Source: Comamonas testosteroni ATCC 11996 (GTDB taxonomy: Bacteria; Pseudomonadota; Gammaproteobacteria; Burkholderiales; Burkholderiaceae_C). From it: a stretch of DNA of 64,000 nt. The stretch spans positions 62,001-126,000 of the forward strand of contig NZ_AHIL01000033.1 of the NCBI RefSeq assembly GCF_000241525.1. Reading direction: 5' to 3'. Under the pieces are notes generated by a model. It was not told the origin of the DNA and made no database searches. It saw only the letters and a program-made list of their open reading frames with translations. Below are positions 8,274 through 16,763 of this stretch, piece after piece (the first letter of the stretch is position 1; each line of letters starts with the position of its first letter). The translations under genes and the position numbers were made by a program.

Positions 8274-9221
8274 TCAGGGCTGGCGGCGGCGCGCGCTTCG
8301 GCGCGCTTTGGTCTGGGCATCCTTCCTGGCCTGGCGCTCCGCATCCTTTTGCTGGCCCTCGGCAAGCCAGGCCTCGAATTCGGCCGGAGTCTCCAGCGTG
8401 ATGCGGCCTATGCTCACATCACGGAAGTCGGTCAGCACCAGCTCGGCCGCCTTTTGCAGGTTCACGCGGCCTCCGCTCATCACGGCACCACGCTTTTTGC
8501 CGATCATTGTCAGCAACTCGTCATCGTGCAGCGCCGCAATTTCTTCAGCCGAAATGCCCAGCTTGTAGCGCGCCTCCAGCATCGGGGCATAGTGTTTTTG
8601 CAGATACAAAAGCAGCTCCAGCGCCACCAGGTCTTCGTCGTAGGCATTGCGTCCCACGGCGCCGCTGGCCGCCAGGTTGTAGCCGCTTTTCTCCACGATG
8701 ATGCGCGGCCACAGCATGCCGGGCGTGTCCCAGAGATAGAAGTCATCGGCCAGCACGATGCGCTGCTCCAGCTTGGTCACTCCGGCCTCATTGCCGGTCT
8801 TGGCCTGGGTCTTGCCGCTCATGGAGTTGATCAGCGTGGACTTGCCCACATTGGGCACGCCGCAGATCAGCACGCGCATGGGCTTGGCCAGACCGCCACG
8901 CGAGGGTGCCAGCAGCTTGCACTGCTCAATCAGGCGCTTGGTGGGAGCAGGTTCCGAGGCGTCCAGCGCAATGGCGCGCGTCTCGCTCTGGGCGTTGTAC
9001 CAGTCCATCCAGGCCTTGGTCTGGACCGGATCGGCCATGTCCTGCTTGTTGAGTATCTTCAGGCGCGGCTTGTGGCCCGTCATCTCCTGCAGCAAGGGGT
9101 TGGCGCTGGAGCCGGGCAAGCGCGCATCCAGAACCTCGATGACCACATCGATTTCCTTGACGCGCTCCGTGATGGCCTGACGCGTCAGATGCATGTGACC
9201 GGGAAACCATTGGATGGCCAT
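8274..9221 (-). CDS. ylqF: Ribosome biogenesis GTPase YlqF/RbgA
   Basis: Circularly permuted GTPase that assists late assembly of the 50S ribosomal subunit. The 315-residue protein starts WFPGHMHLTR, a hallmark of the YlqF N-terminus. Its GTPase motifs run in permuted order: G4 NKQD (58-61), then G1 GVPNVGKST (121-129), then G3 DTPG (165-168). A C-terminal helical region ends in a very basic Lys/Arg tail suited to rRNA binding. I chose the ATG at 9221 because it places WFPGHM at residue 5 as in homologues; an upstream ATG adds 12 residues. Single gene, divergent from the small membrane protein. Confidence 0.9.
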   Translation of the reverse strand: MAIQWFPGHMHLTRQAITERVKEIDVVIEVLDARLPGSSANPLLQEMTGHKPRLKILNKQDMADPVQTKAWMDWYNAQSETRAIALDASEPAPTKRLIEQCKLLAPSRGGLAKPMRVLICGVPNVGKSTLINSMSGKTQAKTGNEAGVTKLEQRIVLADDFYLWDTPGMLWPRIIVEKSGYNLAASGAVGRNAYDEDLVALELLLYLQKHYAPMLEARYKLGISAEEIAALHDDELLTMIGKKRGAVMSGGRVNLQKAAELVLTDFRDVSIGRITLETPAEFEAWLAEGQQKDAERQARKDAQTKARRSARRRQP

Positions 9222-9344
9222 AAGCGGAGATCTTTCTTTTTTGCTGGGTGCGAGCACGCAATGGGCACAAACACCCTTTTATGTCAGTGAATTCAGGCGC
9301 GCAAGGATAATCTCCCTCTGCTTTTCTGACCTGCCAGCTCGCTT

Positions 9345-9569
9345 ATGCCCTTGCCCTCCGCCCCCCAAAAGTCCAAAGCCCGCAACGAAATTCTGATCAA
9401 GGGCCTGACGATTGCACTGATCGGCATCATCATCTTGCTGGCTCCTGTGTTCAAGCCTGAAAGCGGCATTGCCCAGTTGTTTGCCCAGTCCCATATCGTG
9501 GGCTGGTTTGCTCTGGTGCTGGGTCTGGCCTTCATCGCCCAGTTTCTCTGGGTTCGCTTCAAGAAATGA
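9345..9569 (+). CDS. Small two-segment membrane protein of unknown function
   Basis: A 74-residue protein with a basic N-terminus (KSKAR), a hydrophobic segment at about 18-36 (GLTIALIGIIILLAPVF), a polar loop, and a second segment at about 50-70 ending in a basic tail (VRFKK). I do not recognise a named family. Its stop overlaps the start of the next gene by 4 bp (ATGA), so the two are translationally coupled. The arrangement suggests a small inner-membrane protein with both termini cytoplasmic. Confidence 0.6.
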   Translation: MPLPSAPQKSKARNEILIKGLTIALIGIIILLAPVFKPESGIAQLFAQSHIVGWFALVLGLAFIAQFLWVRFKK

Positions 9570-9784
9570 GCGATGCGGCCCTGCTGCAGCCGCTGACCCA
9601 GGCTCGCAGCCAGATTGCGCTGTGGCAGCAGCGCGCCGCAGCCGCGGCGGTGACGCTGCGTCAGCCTCCGCCCGAGCCCACAAGTTGCTGCGGGCGCGGC
9701 TGCAACGGCTGCGTCTGGGAAGGTTATTACGGTGCGCTGGCTTTCTGGCTGGAGGATGCGGCCCAAGGCCTGGCCGAGACCTGA
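9566..9784 (+). CDS. Oxidoreductase-like (OXLD1-type) small cysteine-rich protein
   Basis: A 72-residue protein with a proline-rich stretch followed by CCGRGCNGCVWEGYY (cysteines at 41, 42, 46 and 49). This is the signature of the oxidoreductase-like protein N-terminal domain (Pfam family resembling eukaryotic OXLD1). The biochemical role is not established; the cysteine cluster could bind metal or act in redox chemistry. It is coupled by a 4-bp overlap to the upstream small membrane protein, forming a two-gene unit. The rest is an Ala/Gln-rich helix. Confidence 0.75.
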   Translation: MSDAALLQPLTQARSQIALWQQRAAAAAVTLRQPPPEPTSCCGRGCNGCVWEGYYGALAFWLEDAAQGLAET

Positions 9785-9819
9785 CTGAGACCCGAGACCA
9801 GAAACCCGCTACTCGGTAT

Positions 9820-11472
9820 TCATGCCATTTCGGCTTCCAGCGCAGCCAGGCGAGGCACATGGACTTCTTCCATGACATCTACCTCGACATCGGCGATCTC
9901 GTTACCCTGCGCTTGATAGTTGATACGGAAGCGCCCCGCCCCGGCCTCCAGCCTTTGCGCCTGATGGAATAGCTCGCGCGCTGCCGCGCTGGACTCAGCC
10001 ACCAGACCAGCGTTTTGGCTGGTCATGTGGTCAAGCGCCTGCACCGCCTCGCTGATCTGGGCGATACCCTGGTTCTGCGCCTGGGCAGCCTCGGTGATCG
10101 ACGCGATCAGACCGCTGACCGTGCGCACATCGCGCACGATATGCTCCATGCGCTGGCCGGCCTGCAGCGCCAATGTCTGTCCCGACTTCATCTGCTTTGT
10201 GGAATGCTCCATGAGCTGGCGGATCTGCTTGGCCGCTTCGGCACTGCGCTGGGCCAGCTCGCGCACCTCGGCCGCCACCACGGCAAAGCCACGGCCCTGA
10301 GTGCCTGCCCGCGCCGCTTCCACGGCTGCATTCAGCGCCAGGATATTGGTCTGGAAGGCAATGCCGTCAATCACCCCCACGATGGCCGCCACCTGCTGGC
10401 TGCTTTGCGCCATGTGCTCCATATTGCGAACCACCTCCTGCACCACGCTGCCGCCGCTGGCCGCAGCCTCGGCGGCGCTGCGCGCGCTCTGGTCGGCATG
10501 GCGCGCACTGTCGGTCGAATGGGTGACCAGGGTGACCATGTTTTCTATGCTGCTGACCGTGGCCTTGAGCTGCTCTGCTGCATGGGCTGTGCGATCGGAG
10601 AGGTCGCTGTTGTCCTGCGCCATCTGGCTGGATGCGGCGGCCACGGCCTCCACGCCGCCCTGCACCTCGCCCACCAGGCCACGCAGCTGGCGCGTCATCA
10701 GCGCCAGCGACTGCATGAGCCGACCCAGCTCGTCGCTGCGCCCAGTCGACGGCGGTGCATAGCTGAGATCGCCCGCCGCAATGGTCTGCGCCAGCTGCAC
10801 TGCCTCGCTCAGGGGCGTGGTGATGGAGCGAATCGTCGCCAGCGACAGCAATGCTCCCAACAGCCCCATGAACAGGCCCACGCCCATGGCCATGCGCTTG
10901 GCGATGGCGGTTTGCTCACGACCATGCTGCTCGGCGTCCAGGCGCTGCTGCTGCTGGGCCTCGATAAAGGCATCCTGCGCCTGGACATAGCGCCTGGAAG
11001 CGGGGATCAGTTGTTCGTCCACCAGCTTCTGCGCCTCCCAGGCCTTGCCCAGATCACGCGCCTGATAGGCCTGCTCGTAGATATCGAGCACTGCCTTGCG
11101 TTCCTGCTCCACCCTGGCCAGGCCGCTGCGATCGACTTCGCTTTGCGCATCGGCCTGCACCTGTTGCTGCAGACCACCTGCCTGCTGCATCAGCCCACGC
11201 GCTTTCTGAGAAAGCTGAGCAATCAGATGCTCTTCCGAAGAGAGCACGCTGGCCAGAGCCGCCTCCACGCTCTGCAGCGTCAGTGCCTGCCAGCGCAGCG
11301 CAAGATTGATGCGCTTGTCCGTGGCCTGAACAGCAGCGCTGACCCGCTGCTCCACATTCTGCAAATAGCTGAACAAGCCGCCCGCCACCAGCACATTGCA
11401 CAGCAACAGCCCCAGGAACAAGGCCCACATCTTGCGAGCCACCGAAAGGTTCTGGAATTTCTTCAACAACAT
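9820..11472 (-). CDS. Methyl-accepting chemotaxis protein
   Basis: Inner-membrane chemoreceptor of 550 residues. TM1 lies at about 16-36 and a helical periplasmic sensor at about 37-190. TM2 follows at about 194-214, then HAMP (about 215-270) and a long cytoplasmic coiled coil. Its hairpin tip, near 370-410, carries the conserved GIAFQTNILALNAAVEAARAG and GRGFAVVAAEVRELAQRS segments that contact CheA/CheW. The tip is followed by the returning helix and a short non-conserved tail. The periplasmic domain is all-helical and rich in Gln and Ala, like four-helix-bundle (Tar-type) sensors; the ligand is unknown. I prefer the start at 11472 because MLLKKF followed by the TM is typical; the frame also allows 11490. 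Confidence 0.9.
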   Translation of the reverse strand: MLLKKFQNLSVARKMWALFLGLLLCNVLVAGGLFSYLQNVEQRVSAAVQATDKRINLALRWQALTLQSVEAALASVLSSEEHLIAQLSQKARGLMQQAGGLQQQVQADAQSEVDRSGLARVEQERKAVLDIYEQAYQARDLGKAWEAQKLVDEQLIPASRRYVQAQDAFIEAQQQQRLDAEQHGREQTAIAKRMAMGVGLFMGLLGALLSLATIRSITTPLSEAVQLAQTIAAGDLSYAPPSTGRSDELGRLMQSLALMTRQLRGLVGEVQGGVEAVAAASSQMAQDNSDLSDRTAHAAEQLKATVSSIENMVTLVTHSTDSARHADQSARSAAEAAASGGSVVQEVVRNMEHMAQSSQQVAAIVGVIDGIAFQTNILALNAAVEAARAGTQGRGFAVVAAEVRELAQRSAEAAKQIRQLMEHSTKQMKSGQTLALQAGQRMEHIVRDVRTVSGLIASITEAAQAQNQGIAQISEAVQALDHMTSQNAGLVAESSAAARELFHQAQRLEAGAGRFRINYQAQGNEIADVEVDVMEEVHVPRLAALEAEMA

Positions 11473-11572
11473 GAGCACACCGCCGATCAAGCGCGGAGCG
11501 CAGTGCCCCGCTCGTCGTTACGATATGAAACACAGATGACGAGGCTGTGACATCGCAGCCTGCTCATAAAAG

Positions 11573-11608
11573 AAAAAGCGCTTGCAGCCCAGAAGCCACA
11601 AGCGCTTT
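11573..11608. terminator. Inverted repeat, probable terminator of gshA
   Basis: AAAGCGCTTG and CAAGCGCTTT form a 10-bp stem around a 14-nt loop. On the minus strand, just beyond the gshA stop, it is followed by TTTCTTTT, consistent with an intrinsic terminator for gshA. Confidence 0.7.
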
Positions 11609-11628
11609 CAGCTATCGAATTCGGAGAA

Positions 11629-13155
11629 TCAGCGCAGACTGGCCGGGTCCATATAGCGCTGGCGCCATTCTTCGAACGTCATGGTGTCGGCAGCCTCGAT
11701 GGCTTGCTGCGCGGTCACCGACTCCTGGCTCATCTGCTCGTAGCGCGCCTGCTGCTCGGCCGTCCAGGGCATGGCCAGCAAGGCATCGCGCGCCTTAGCG
11801 GACTGCATGGTCATGAAGTCGATGAAACGGTTGTCATAGGCGCCGGTGAGCTCCTTGAGCACATGGGCCGAGGGCGTGGACTGCGCATCCTGCACTCGGG
11901 CCAGGGCCTGATCCAGCGCAGCGCTGTAGTCGCTTGTGCCGTGAGCAGCGTCCAGAGCCTGGGCATAGGGACGGCATTGCTCGAGCACATCCTGCGCCCA
12001 GTCGGTCAGCAGCACCTGCTGGCCGTTGCGCACCAGCGTCAGGCCCGGCTCGCGGCCCTGTTCTGCGGCCAGATGCTGGTTGTGCTTGAGGTCGGCAATT
12101 TCCTGGGGCGTGTCATCAGGGCTGTCGCTGTGCAGGCAGTGCAGCAGGAAGACGTCGATCATGCGCATGGTGGCCGGGGCAATGCCCACGGTTTCATAGG
12201 GATCGATATCCATGAGCCGCACTTCCACATATTCCACGCCGCGCTCGCGCAGCGCGTGAAGGGGGCGCTCGCCGCTCTTGACGGTGCGCTTGGGGCGGAT
12301 GGTGCCGTAGAACTCGTTCTCGATCTGCAGCAGGCCCGTGCCCAGCTGGTTGTAGTCGCCACCGGGGTTTCTCACGCCCAGTTGCTCGTAGGCCGGGTAA
12401 GGACGGGTCAGCGCCTCATGCAGCGAGTCCGCATAGCCCTCGAGTCCGTTGTAGCTGACATTGATGCTGGACTGCGCATCGCTCTGATAGCCCAGGCGCC
12501 CCATGCGCAGCGATGTGGCATAGGGCAGGTACAGCGCATGCCTGCCGTCGCCCAGCGGTTGCAGGCGATGCTCGCGCCCTTCCACAAAGCAGGGACACAG
12601 CGCGGGAGAGGCGCCATACAGATACAGCAGCACAAAGGCGTTGCGGCGGAAGTTACGGATCAGCGCAAAGTACTGGTCGCTGCTCACTCCGGGCAGCGAC
12701 CAGTTGTAATGAATCCCCGAGATGGTCTGCATGCGGCGGCCATAGCGGTGGCCCAGACCCATGCGGTACACACTCTTGGAACGGCCCGAGTGCGAACTGC
12801 CATAGCGGCCCAGCGGAATCGTCTCATCCGTAGGCAGGCGGCAGGGCATGCTGGAGTTCCACATCAGCTCGCCGCTTTCGCTGAGGTTGCGCAGCACGAA
12901 CTGATGGACTTCAGTCAGCTCGTCCAGGCACTCCTCGACACCCAGGCGTGCGCCGGTGATGAGTTCCAGCTGGGACTCGCTGTAATCGGTGGTGATGTGC
13001 GGGTGCGTGAGAGCCGAACCCAGTTCCGCCGGGTGCGGAGTCAGGGCCAGCGAGCCTGTAGCCAATGCCCGCAGTCCCTCTTTCTCGATGCCGCGACGAA
13101 TGCCCAGCAGCCTCTCGGCGGTGGGCATATTCACGGCGGCCTGCGATGTCTTCAT
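11629..13155 (-). CDS. gshA: Glutamate-cysteine ligase (E. coli type)
   Basis: Cytoplasmic enzyme that joins glutamate and cysteine with ATP, the first and rate-limiting step of glutathione synthesis. The 508-residue length is close to E. coli GshA (518). Recognisable blocks are RRGIEKEGLR near residue 20, TDYSESQLELIT near 57, MWNSSMPCRLP, ISGIHYNWSLP, and VEVRLMDIDPYETVGI. The pattern is that of the proteobacterial class I enzyme, not the plant-like class. Monocistronic with an apparent terminator at the 3' end. Confidence 0.95.
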   Translation of the reverse strand: MKTSQAAVNMPTAERLLGIRRGIEKEGLRALATGSLALTPHPAELGSALTHPHITTDYSESQLELITGARLGVEECLDELTEVHQFVLRNLSESGELMWNSSMPCRLPTDETIPLGRYGSSHSGRSKSVYRMGLGHRYGRRMQTISGIHYNWSLPGVSSDQYFALIRNFRRNAFVLLYLYGASPALCPCFVEGREHRLQPLGDGRHALYLPYATSLRMGRLGYQSDAQSSINVSYNGLEGYADSLHEALTRPYPAYEQLGVRNPGGDYNQLGTGLLQIENEFYGTIRPKRTVKSGERPLHALRERGVEYVEVRLMDIDPYETVGIAPATMRMIDVFLLHCLHSDSPDDTPQEIADLKHNQHLAAEQGREPGLTLVRNGQQVLLTDWAQDVLEQCRPYAQALDAAHGTSDYSAALDQALARVQDAQSTPSAHVLKELTGAYDNRFIDFMTMQSAKARDALLAMPWTAEQQARYEQMSQESVTAQQAIEAADTMTFEEWRQRYMDPASLR

Positions 13156-13472
13156 TGTTCTTACCTTCTTAGTGAAGACGCTGACGACAAACTTCGTCTG
13201 CCCAATCGCGCCCAGACGGCGAATGATAGAGAAACAAGACGCAACGCGATGGCGGCTGGCCGCTTAACCACGTTTTTCGGCCTGTTGAGCAGCTAAGAGC
13301 CAGGGCATCTTCCAGAAATTTGTCAGGTTAACAGCAACCCAAACATGAGCACATGCTCACTCCAAAACAGAAAAAGCCCTCGCGAGAGGGCTTTTTTCAG
13401 CTGTGCTAATCGCAACCGCCAGCCGCTCTTGCCGCTCGTACAGGGCAAAAAATGCGGCGACTTTGGCCTTGA
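13156..13472. other. Intergenic region upstream of gshA
   Basis: 317 bp between the gshA start and the stop of the SDR gene, both on the minus strand. It contains the terminator described separately and must hold the gshA promoter, for which I see no clear -10/-35 pair. No gene or RNA is evident. Confidence 0.5.
13370..13397 (-). terminator. Intrinsic terminator of the SDR gene
   Basis: Compact palindrome AAAAAGCCCTCGCGAGAGGG followed by CTTTTTT, with A and T runs on both sides. It lies about 75 bp past the SDR stop. Confidence 0.85.
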
Positions 13473-14384
13473 TCAATGTCCATGCGCCTTCATGGCCTTG
13501 CCCACTTCCACCTGTCCCTGGACGGCGCCGCTGGCCGGCACCTGCTGGCCCTCGCTGGCAGTGACCTCGGCCAGGCGCGCGGCCAACTCCTCAGGGACGG
13601 CCTCGCCCATGCCCAGATAAATGCCTTCGGTCATGGTAATGTGCGCCGCCTCGAAACCGCCGGCACCGGCGCAGACAATGGTGCGCGTAGGCGCGCTCTC
13701 GTGCGCCAGCACCAGCATGGCAGGCACCACGGCCTCCGGCTTCAGGGCTTCCAGCACCGGCTCGGGCAGCAATCCCGCCGTCATGCGCGTGGCCGCCGTG
13801 GGGGCCAGCGCGTTGACCCGGATATTGTGTTTGGCCCCTTCGATGGCCAGCGTCTGCATCAGGCCCACCTGGGCCAGCTTTGCCGCGCCATAGTTGGCCT
13901 GGCCGAAATTGCCATAGAGGCCTGTCGACGAAGTCGTCATCACGATGCGGCCATAGTTCTGCTCCTGCATATAGGGCCAGACCGCCTTGCAGCAATTGGC
14001 CGCGCCCATCAGGTGCACGTCGACGACCAGGCGAAAGTCCGCCATGTCCATCTTGGCAAAGCTCTTGTCGCGCAGAATGCCGGCGTTGTTGACCAGAATG
14101 TCCACGCGCCCCCAGGCGGTGATGGCCTGCTTGACCATGGCCTGCACGGCTTCGAAGTCGGTCACGGAGGCCGCGTTGGCAATCGCCTCGCCGCCCGCCG
14201 CACGGATTTCATCCACTACCTGTTGCGCCGCCGTGGCCGAGCCGCCCGAGCCGTCCACCGCGCCGCCCAGATCGTTGACCACCACCTTGGCGCCGCGCCT
14301 GGCCAGGGCCAGCGCATGCAGACGCCCCAGACCACCGCCCGCTCCCGTCACGATGGCCACACGACCTTGAAAATCCATTGCCAT
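13473..14384 (-). CDS. SDR-family dehydrogenase, (3R)-hydroxyacyl-CoA dehydrogenase/17beta-HSD4-like
   Basis: NAD(P)-dependent oxidoreductase of 303 residues. The cofactor motif TGAGGGLGR spans 13-21, the NNAG motif 99-102, and the catalytic set is Ser152/153, Tyr165 and Lys169 (YGAAK). Long SDRs with the VVVNDLGG segment after the second strand and a tail of about 60 residues resemble the dehydrogenase part of multifunctional enzyme type 2 (17beta-HSD4), which oxidises 3-hydroxyacyl-CoA. The product assignment is by similarity of pattern only. It is isolated, with an AT-richer, apparently non-coding region upstream. Confidence 0.75.
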   Translation of the reverse strand: MAMDFQGRVAIVTGAGGGLGRLHALALARRGAKVVVNDLGGAVDGSGGSATAAQQVVDEIRAAGGEAIANAASVTDFEAVQAMVKQAITAWGRVDILVNNAGILRDKSFAKMDMADFRLVVDVHLMGAANCCKAVWPYMQEQNYGRIVMTTSSTGLYGNFGQANYGAAKLAQVGLMQTLAIEGAKHNIRVNALAPTAATRMTAGLLPEPVLEALKPEAVVPAMLVLAHESAPTRTIVCAGAGGFEAAHITMTEGIYLGMGEAVPEELAARLAEVTASEGQQVPASGAVQGQVEVGKAMKAHGH

Positions 14385-15176
14385 GATGTCCTGCTCCTTG
14401 CTTGTGCATTGATGCAGCCACTTTAAGCGCCCATGCTGCAGCGCAGCGTAGCGTTTGCGACTGCCTGCGGGTAAGTCAGGAGAATGCTATTAATATGGAA
14501 GCAATTACCTCAATCTATTACTTACTTTCAATATTAAAAGCATTCAAGTTTCAATGCATACATTCTCTAAACGCTATTTTTTAAATAGCAAGTCAACCAT
14601 CCACAGGCGATGTTCTGGGTCATTAAAGTCGTAAACACAGACCGAGCATCCATGCACCTTCCAGAGCATCACTTGCGCAGCCCTGTCGAACTAAAGTCGT
14701 AAACACCATCCAGAGTCAATCAAAGCAATCACCTACAAAAAGCCACATTCGCGAATCTTTTTCAAGTTGATGCCTTTCAGGTGGTTCGCTGTCAAGAATT
14801 TGATGGTGCCAACCTCCCGATTCGCTGTCCGCAGTGTCAGCCGGTTGATTCTCTCTCGGCCAGAGACTGCGCCAAGCGCGAGCGGTGTTTCGCAGATGGA
14901 CGGTCCACTCAGGATGGAGTGAACGGAGGTGTGCTCAGCCAAACTGCTTGCCGGTCTCGTGCAAGCTATCGCCAGCTTTTCAGCGATACCACACGAGTAT
15001 TTTCTGAACTTCAGTGTCGTGAATCCACCGCCCTTGCTTCGTGCCTCAGTCGTTGCATTGCATTGATCAGTTGAACCCACACTCAACACCTTGAAGATGA
15101 AAGTACCTGTTCTATTGGGCAAGAACGTGCGCAATCAGCAGGGCCCTGAAAACCATGGAGAAAACTCTGGCCTGAA
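14385..15176. other. AT-richer intergenic region without a convincing gene
   Basis: 792 bp between the SDR start and the LysR stop. Composition is visibly lower in GC than its surroundings, especially 14480-14600. A 133-codon open frame (14733-15134, minus) exists but shows no family, no good ribosome-binding site and no codon bias like its neighbours. An exact 15-bp direct repeat occurs at 14624 and 14692. The region may be a decayed mobile or transferred segment; no transposase motif is recognisable. Confidence 0.5.
14624..14706. repeat. Pair of 15-bp direct repeats
   Basis: TAAAGTCGTAAACAC occurs exactly at 14624-14638 and 14692-14706, 68 bp apart, in the AT-richer gap. Related CCATCCA/TTCCAGAG fragments lie around both copies. 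Function is unknown; they could be binding sites or scars of an excised element. Confidence 0.6.
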
Positions 15177-16157
15177 TCACATCTGATGGTTTAGTGCGCA
15201 TCCAAATTGATAGCAAACATTGCAGAACCAATGACCATCATTGTCATCTTCGTTATAGCGCGATCTTTTAAGACTCGTCCAACTCACCAATGCGTCACTG
15301 AACTTCTTTGCGGCAGGAGACAGTGAACGCGCGGCATGAAGCACCAGCACAACTTCTCGCTCCAGTCGAGGTTGGGAAATAGGCTTAAGCACCAATCCCA
15401 TCGACTCCGAAAGGCGGCGTGTAGAGCCCGTCAGAACGCCCACACCCAGTCCCCCTGCAACCATACCGACAATGGTCAACGGCAGTGCAACTTCATGCAC
15501 GTATTTCAGCGAAACGCCTTCACTCGCCAGGGAAAACTCCAGCGCCGTTCTCACTGGATTTCCCTTGCGAGATCCTATCAAGGGGTGTTTTTGCAACTCC
15601 TTCCAGGTCACGCTTCTTTTTTTCGCCAAAGCATGGTCATGCGGCATCACGGCAAAAAAAGGTTCTGACCACAGTGTTTTCATAGACAGATCTCCATGGT
15701 CACCAAAGGCCGTACCCACGCCAAAATCCACAGCACCGCCTTTGACCATCTGGATGACATCGTCCTGGGTAACATCGAGCAGCTCAATCTTGATGCCCGG
15801 ATGCATCTCGCTGAAGAACTTGACCATTCGGGGAAGCACCAGAGCCGCCTGCATGGAAGAAGCCGCAATCGAAACCCGCCCCCTCTCCAGCGTCTTGAGC
15901 TGCGCTGAGCCGTCGAGCATGGCCGCCAGATCTGCCAGTGTTTTGCGCGCCAGCGGCAGTATCTGCATGCCGCCCTCGGTCAGACGCAGCATGCGCGTGT
16001 GACGATCAAAGAGCTTGAGGCCGAGCAACCCCTCCAGTTCCTTGAGTTGCGTGCTGATGCTGGACTGCGGCAAGCCCAGCGATTCACCGGCCCTGGTGAG
16101 ACTCCCCTCCTCAGAAACCGCGACAAACACTTCCAGCTGACGTAGGGTAATCGACAT
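15177..16157 (-). CDS. LysR-family transcriptional regulator
   Basis: DNA-binding regulator of 326 residues with a winged helix-turn-helix at about 4-63 (MSITLRQLEVFVAVSEEGSL start, PQSSISTQLKELE recognition helix) and a substrate-binding-type effector domain to about 295. The last 30 or so residues (SLKRSRYNEDDNDGHWFCN onwards) are polar, contain three cysteines and extend beyond the usual LysR end. They run into the AT-richer junction, so the 3' end may have been altered. It is the nearest regulator to the 14-gene operon at 16764 and is the prime candidate to control it; that is inference from position. Confidence 0.85.
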   Translation of the reverse strand: MSITLRQLEVFVAVSEEGSLTRAGESLGLPQSSISTQLKELEGLLGLKLFDRHTRMLRLTEGGMQILPLARKTLADLAAMLDGSAQLKTLERGRVSIAASSMQAALVLPRMVKFFSEMHPGIKIELLDVTQDDVIQMVKGGAVDFGVGTAFGDHGDLSMKTLWSEPFFAVMPHDHALAKKRSVTWKELQKHPLIGSRKGNPVRTALEFSLASEGVSLKYVHEVALPLTIVGMVAGGLGVGVLTGSTRRLSESMGLVLKPISQPRLEREVVLVLHAARSLSPAAKKFSDALVSWTSLKRSRYNEDDNDGHWFCNVCYQFGCALNHQM

Positions 16158-16335
16158 ATATTTATCGCCAAATCATATGAATCAGCAATGAATATATAAG
16201 CCCTCGATAGTTTTACAAAGCTTCACCTTCTGCCAGCATTAACTCATCCCCGTGACGAAAGGGCTTCGTCGGGTCGGTTTTCCTAAGCAGGAGGCCAGGA
16301 TGCTGCGCTCTACCCTAACGTTCTCAAGGGGAGCT
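16158..16335. promoter_or_regulatory. AT-rich candidate control region upstream of lysR
   Basis: The 178-bp gap contains a run of A/T with the elements TATATTTAT and ATGAATATATA in inverted orientation around AATCATATGAATC (16160-16199). This is a plausible LysR-type binding region. A rightward transcript starting here would pass antisense through the next gene into the ubiX operon. No consensus promoter is clear. Confidence 0.35.
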
Positions 16336-16746
16336 TCAGATCTTGCAGCCAGCGGCACTCGCCGCAGCAGATCGAGCCAGGTATTTATCGAGCCACTCGC
16401 AAAGCATCCCCACTTGCACGCGTTCGGCTTGCAGCTCGGACGCTTGAATCTGGGCTCTGAGTTGCGCAGCATCGCTCACCCGCTCCATCATGGGCTTCAG
16501 CGCATGGCGAACCTGACGCAGTGGCTGCACCACCTGCGCACGCCAATCGCGCACGCAATCATCAGCCTCTTGCCTGACCCGGGCATCGAGCCGGAATCCA
16601 CGAGCCTGCGCACATTCGCAGAAAAGCTCCAGGACCACATCCACCCCGCGCTCGTTCTGCTGCTGCAGCAGCTCAGCCGCACGACCGGGAACCGCATAGC
16701 GCTCACCGATTTCCTTCCAGGCCTGTTCCGGGGTCATGGCTTTCAT
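16336..16746 (-). CDS. TIGR02444/DUF2390-type helical protein of unknown function
   Basis: A 136-residue, mostly helical cytoplasmic protein. Its middle (PGRAAELLQQQNERGVDVVL and WRAQVVQPLRQVRHALKP) and end (QASELQAERVQVGML) match my recollection of the TIGR02444/DUF2390 pattern; the family has no established function. The usual aromatic N-terminus (FWRF-like) is not obvious here, so this is a divergent member. Its start lies only 17 bp from the ubiX start on the other strand, so the two upstream regions overlap. It could belong to the same regulatory unit as the downstream LysR gene. Confidence 0.6.
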   Translation of the reverse strand: MKAMTPEQAWKEIGERYAVPGRAAELLQQQNERGVDVVLELFCECAQARGFRLDARVRQEADDCVRDWRAQVVQPLRQVRHALKPMMERVSDAAQLRAQIQASELQAERVQVGMLCEWLDKYLARSAAASAAGCKI

Positions 16747-16763
16747 ATGTCTGGGAGAGTTTC

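Noticed and set aside
14733..15134. A 133-codon minus-strand open frame in the AT-richer gap
   Set aside because: No recognisable domain, no good start signal, and codon use unlike neighbours; could be a remnant but not supportable as a gene.
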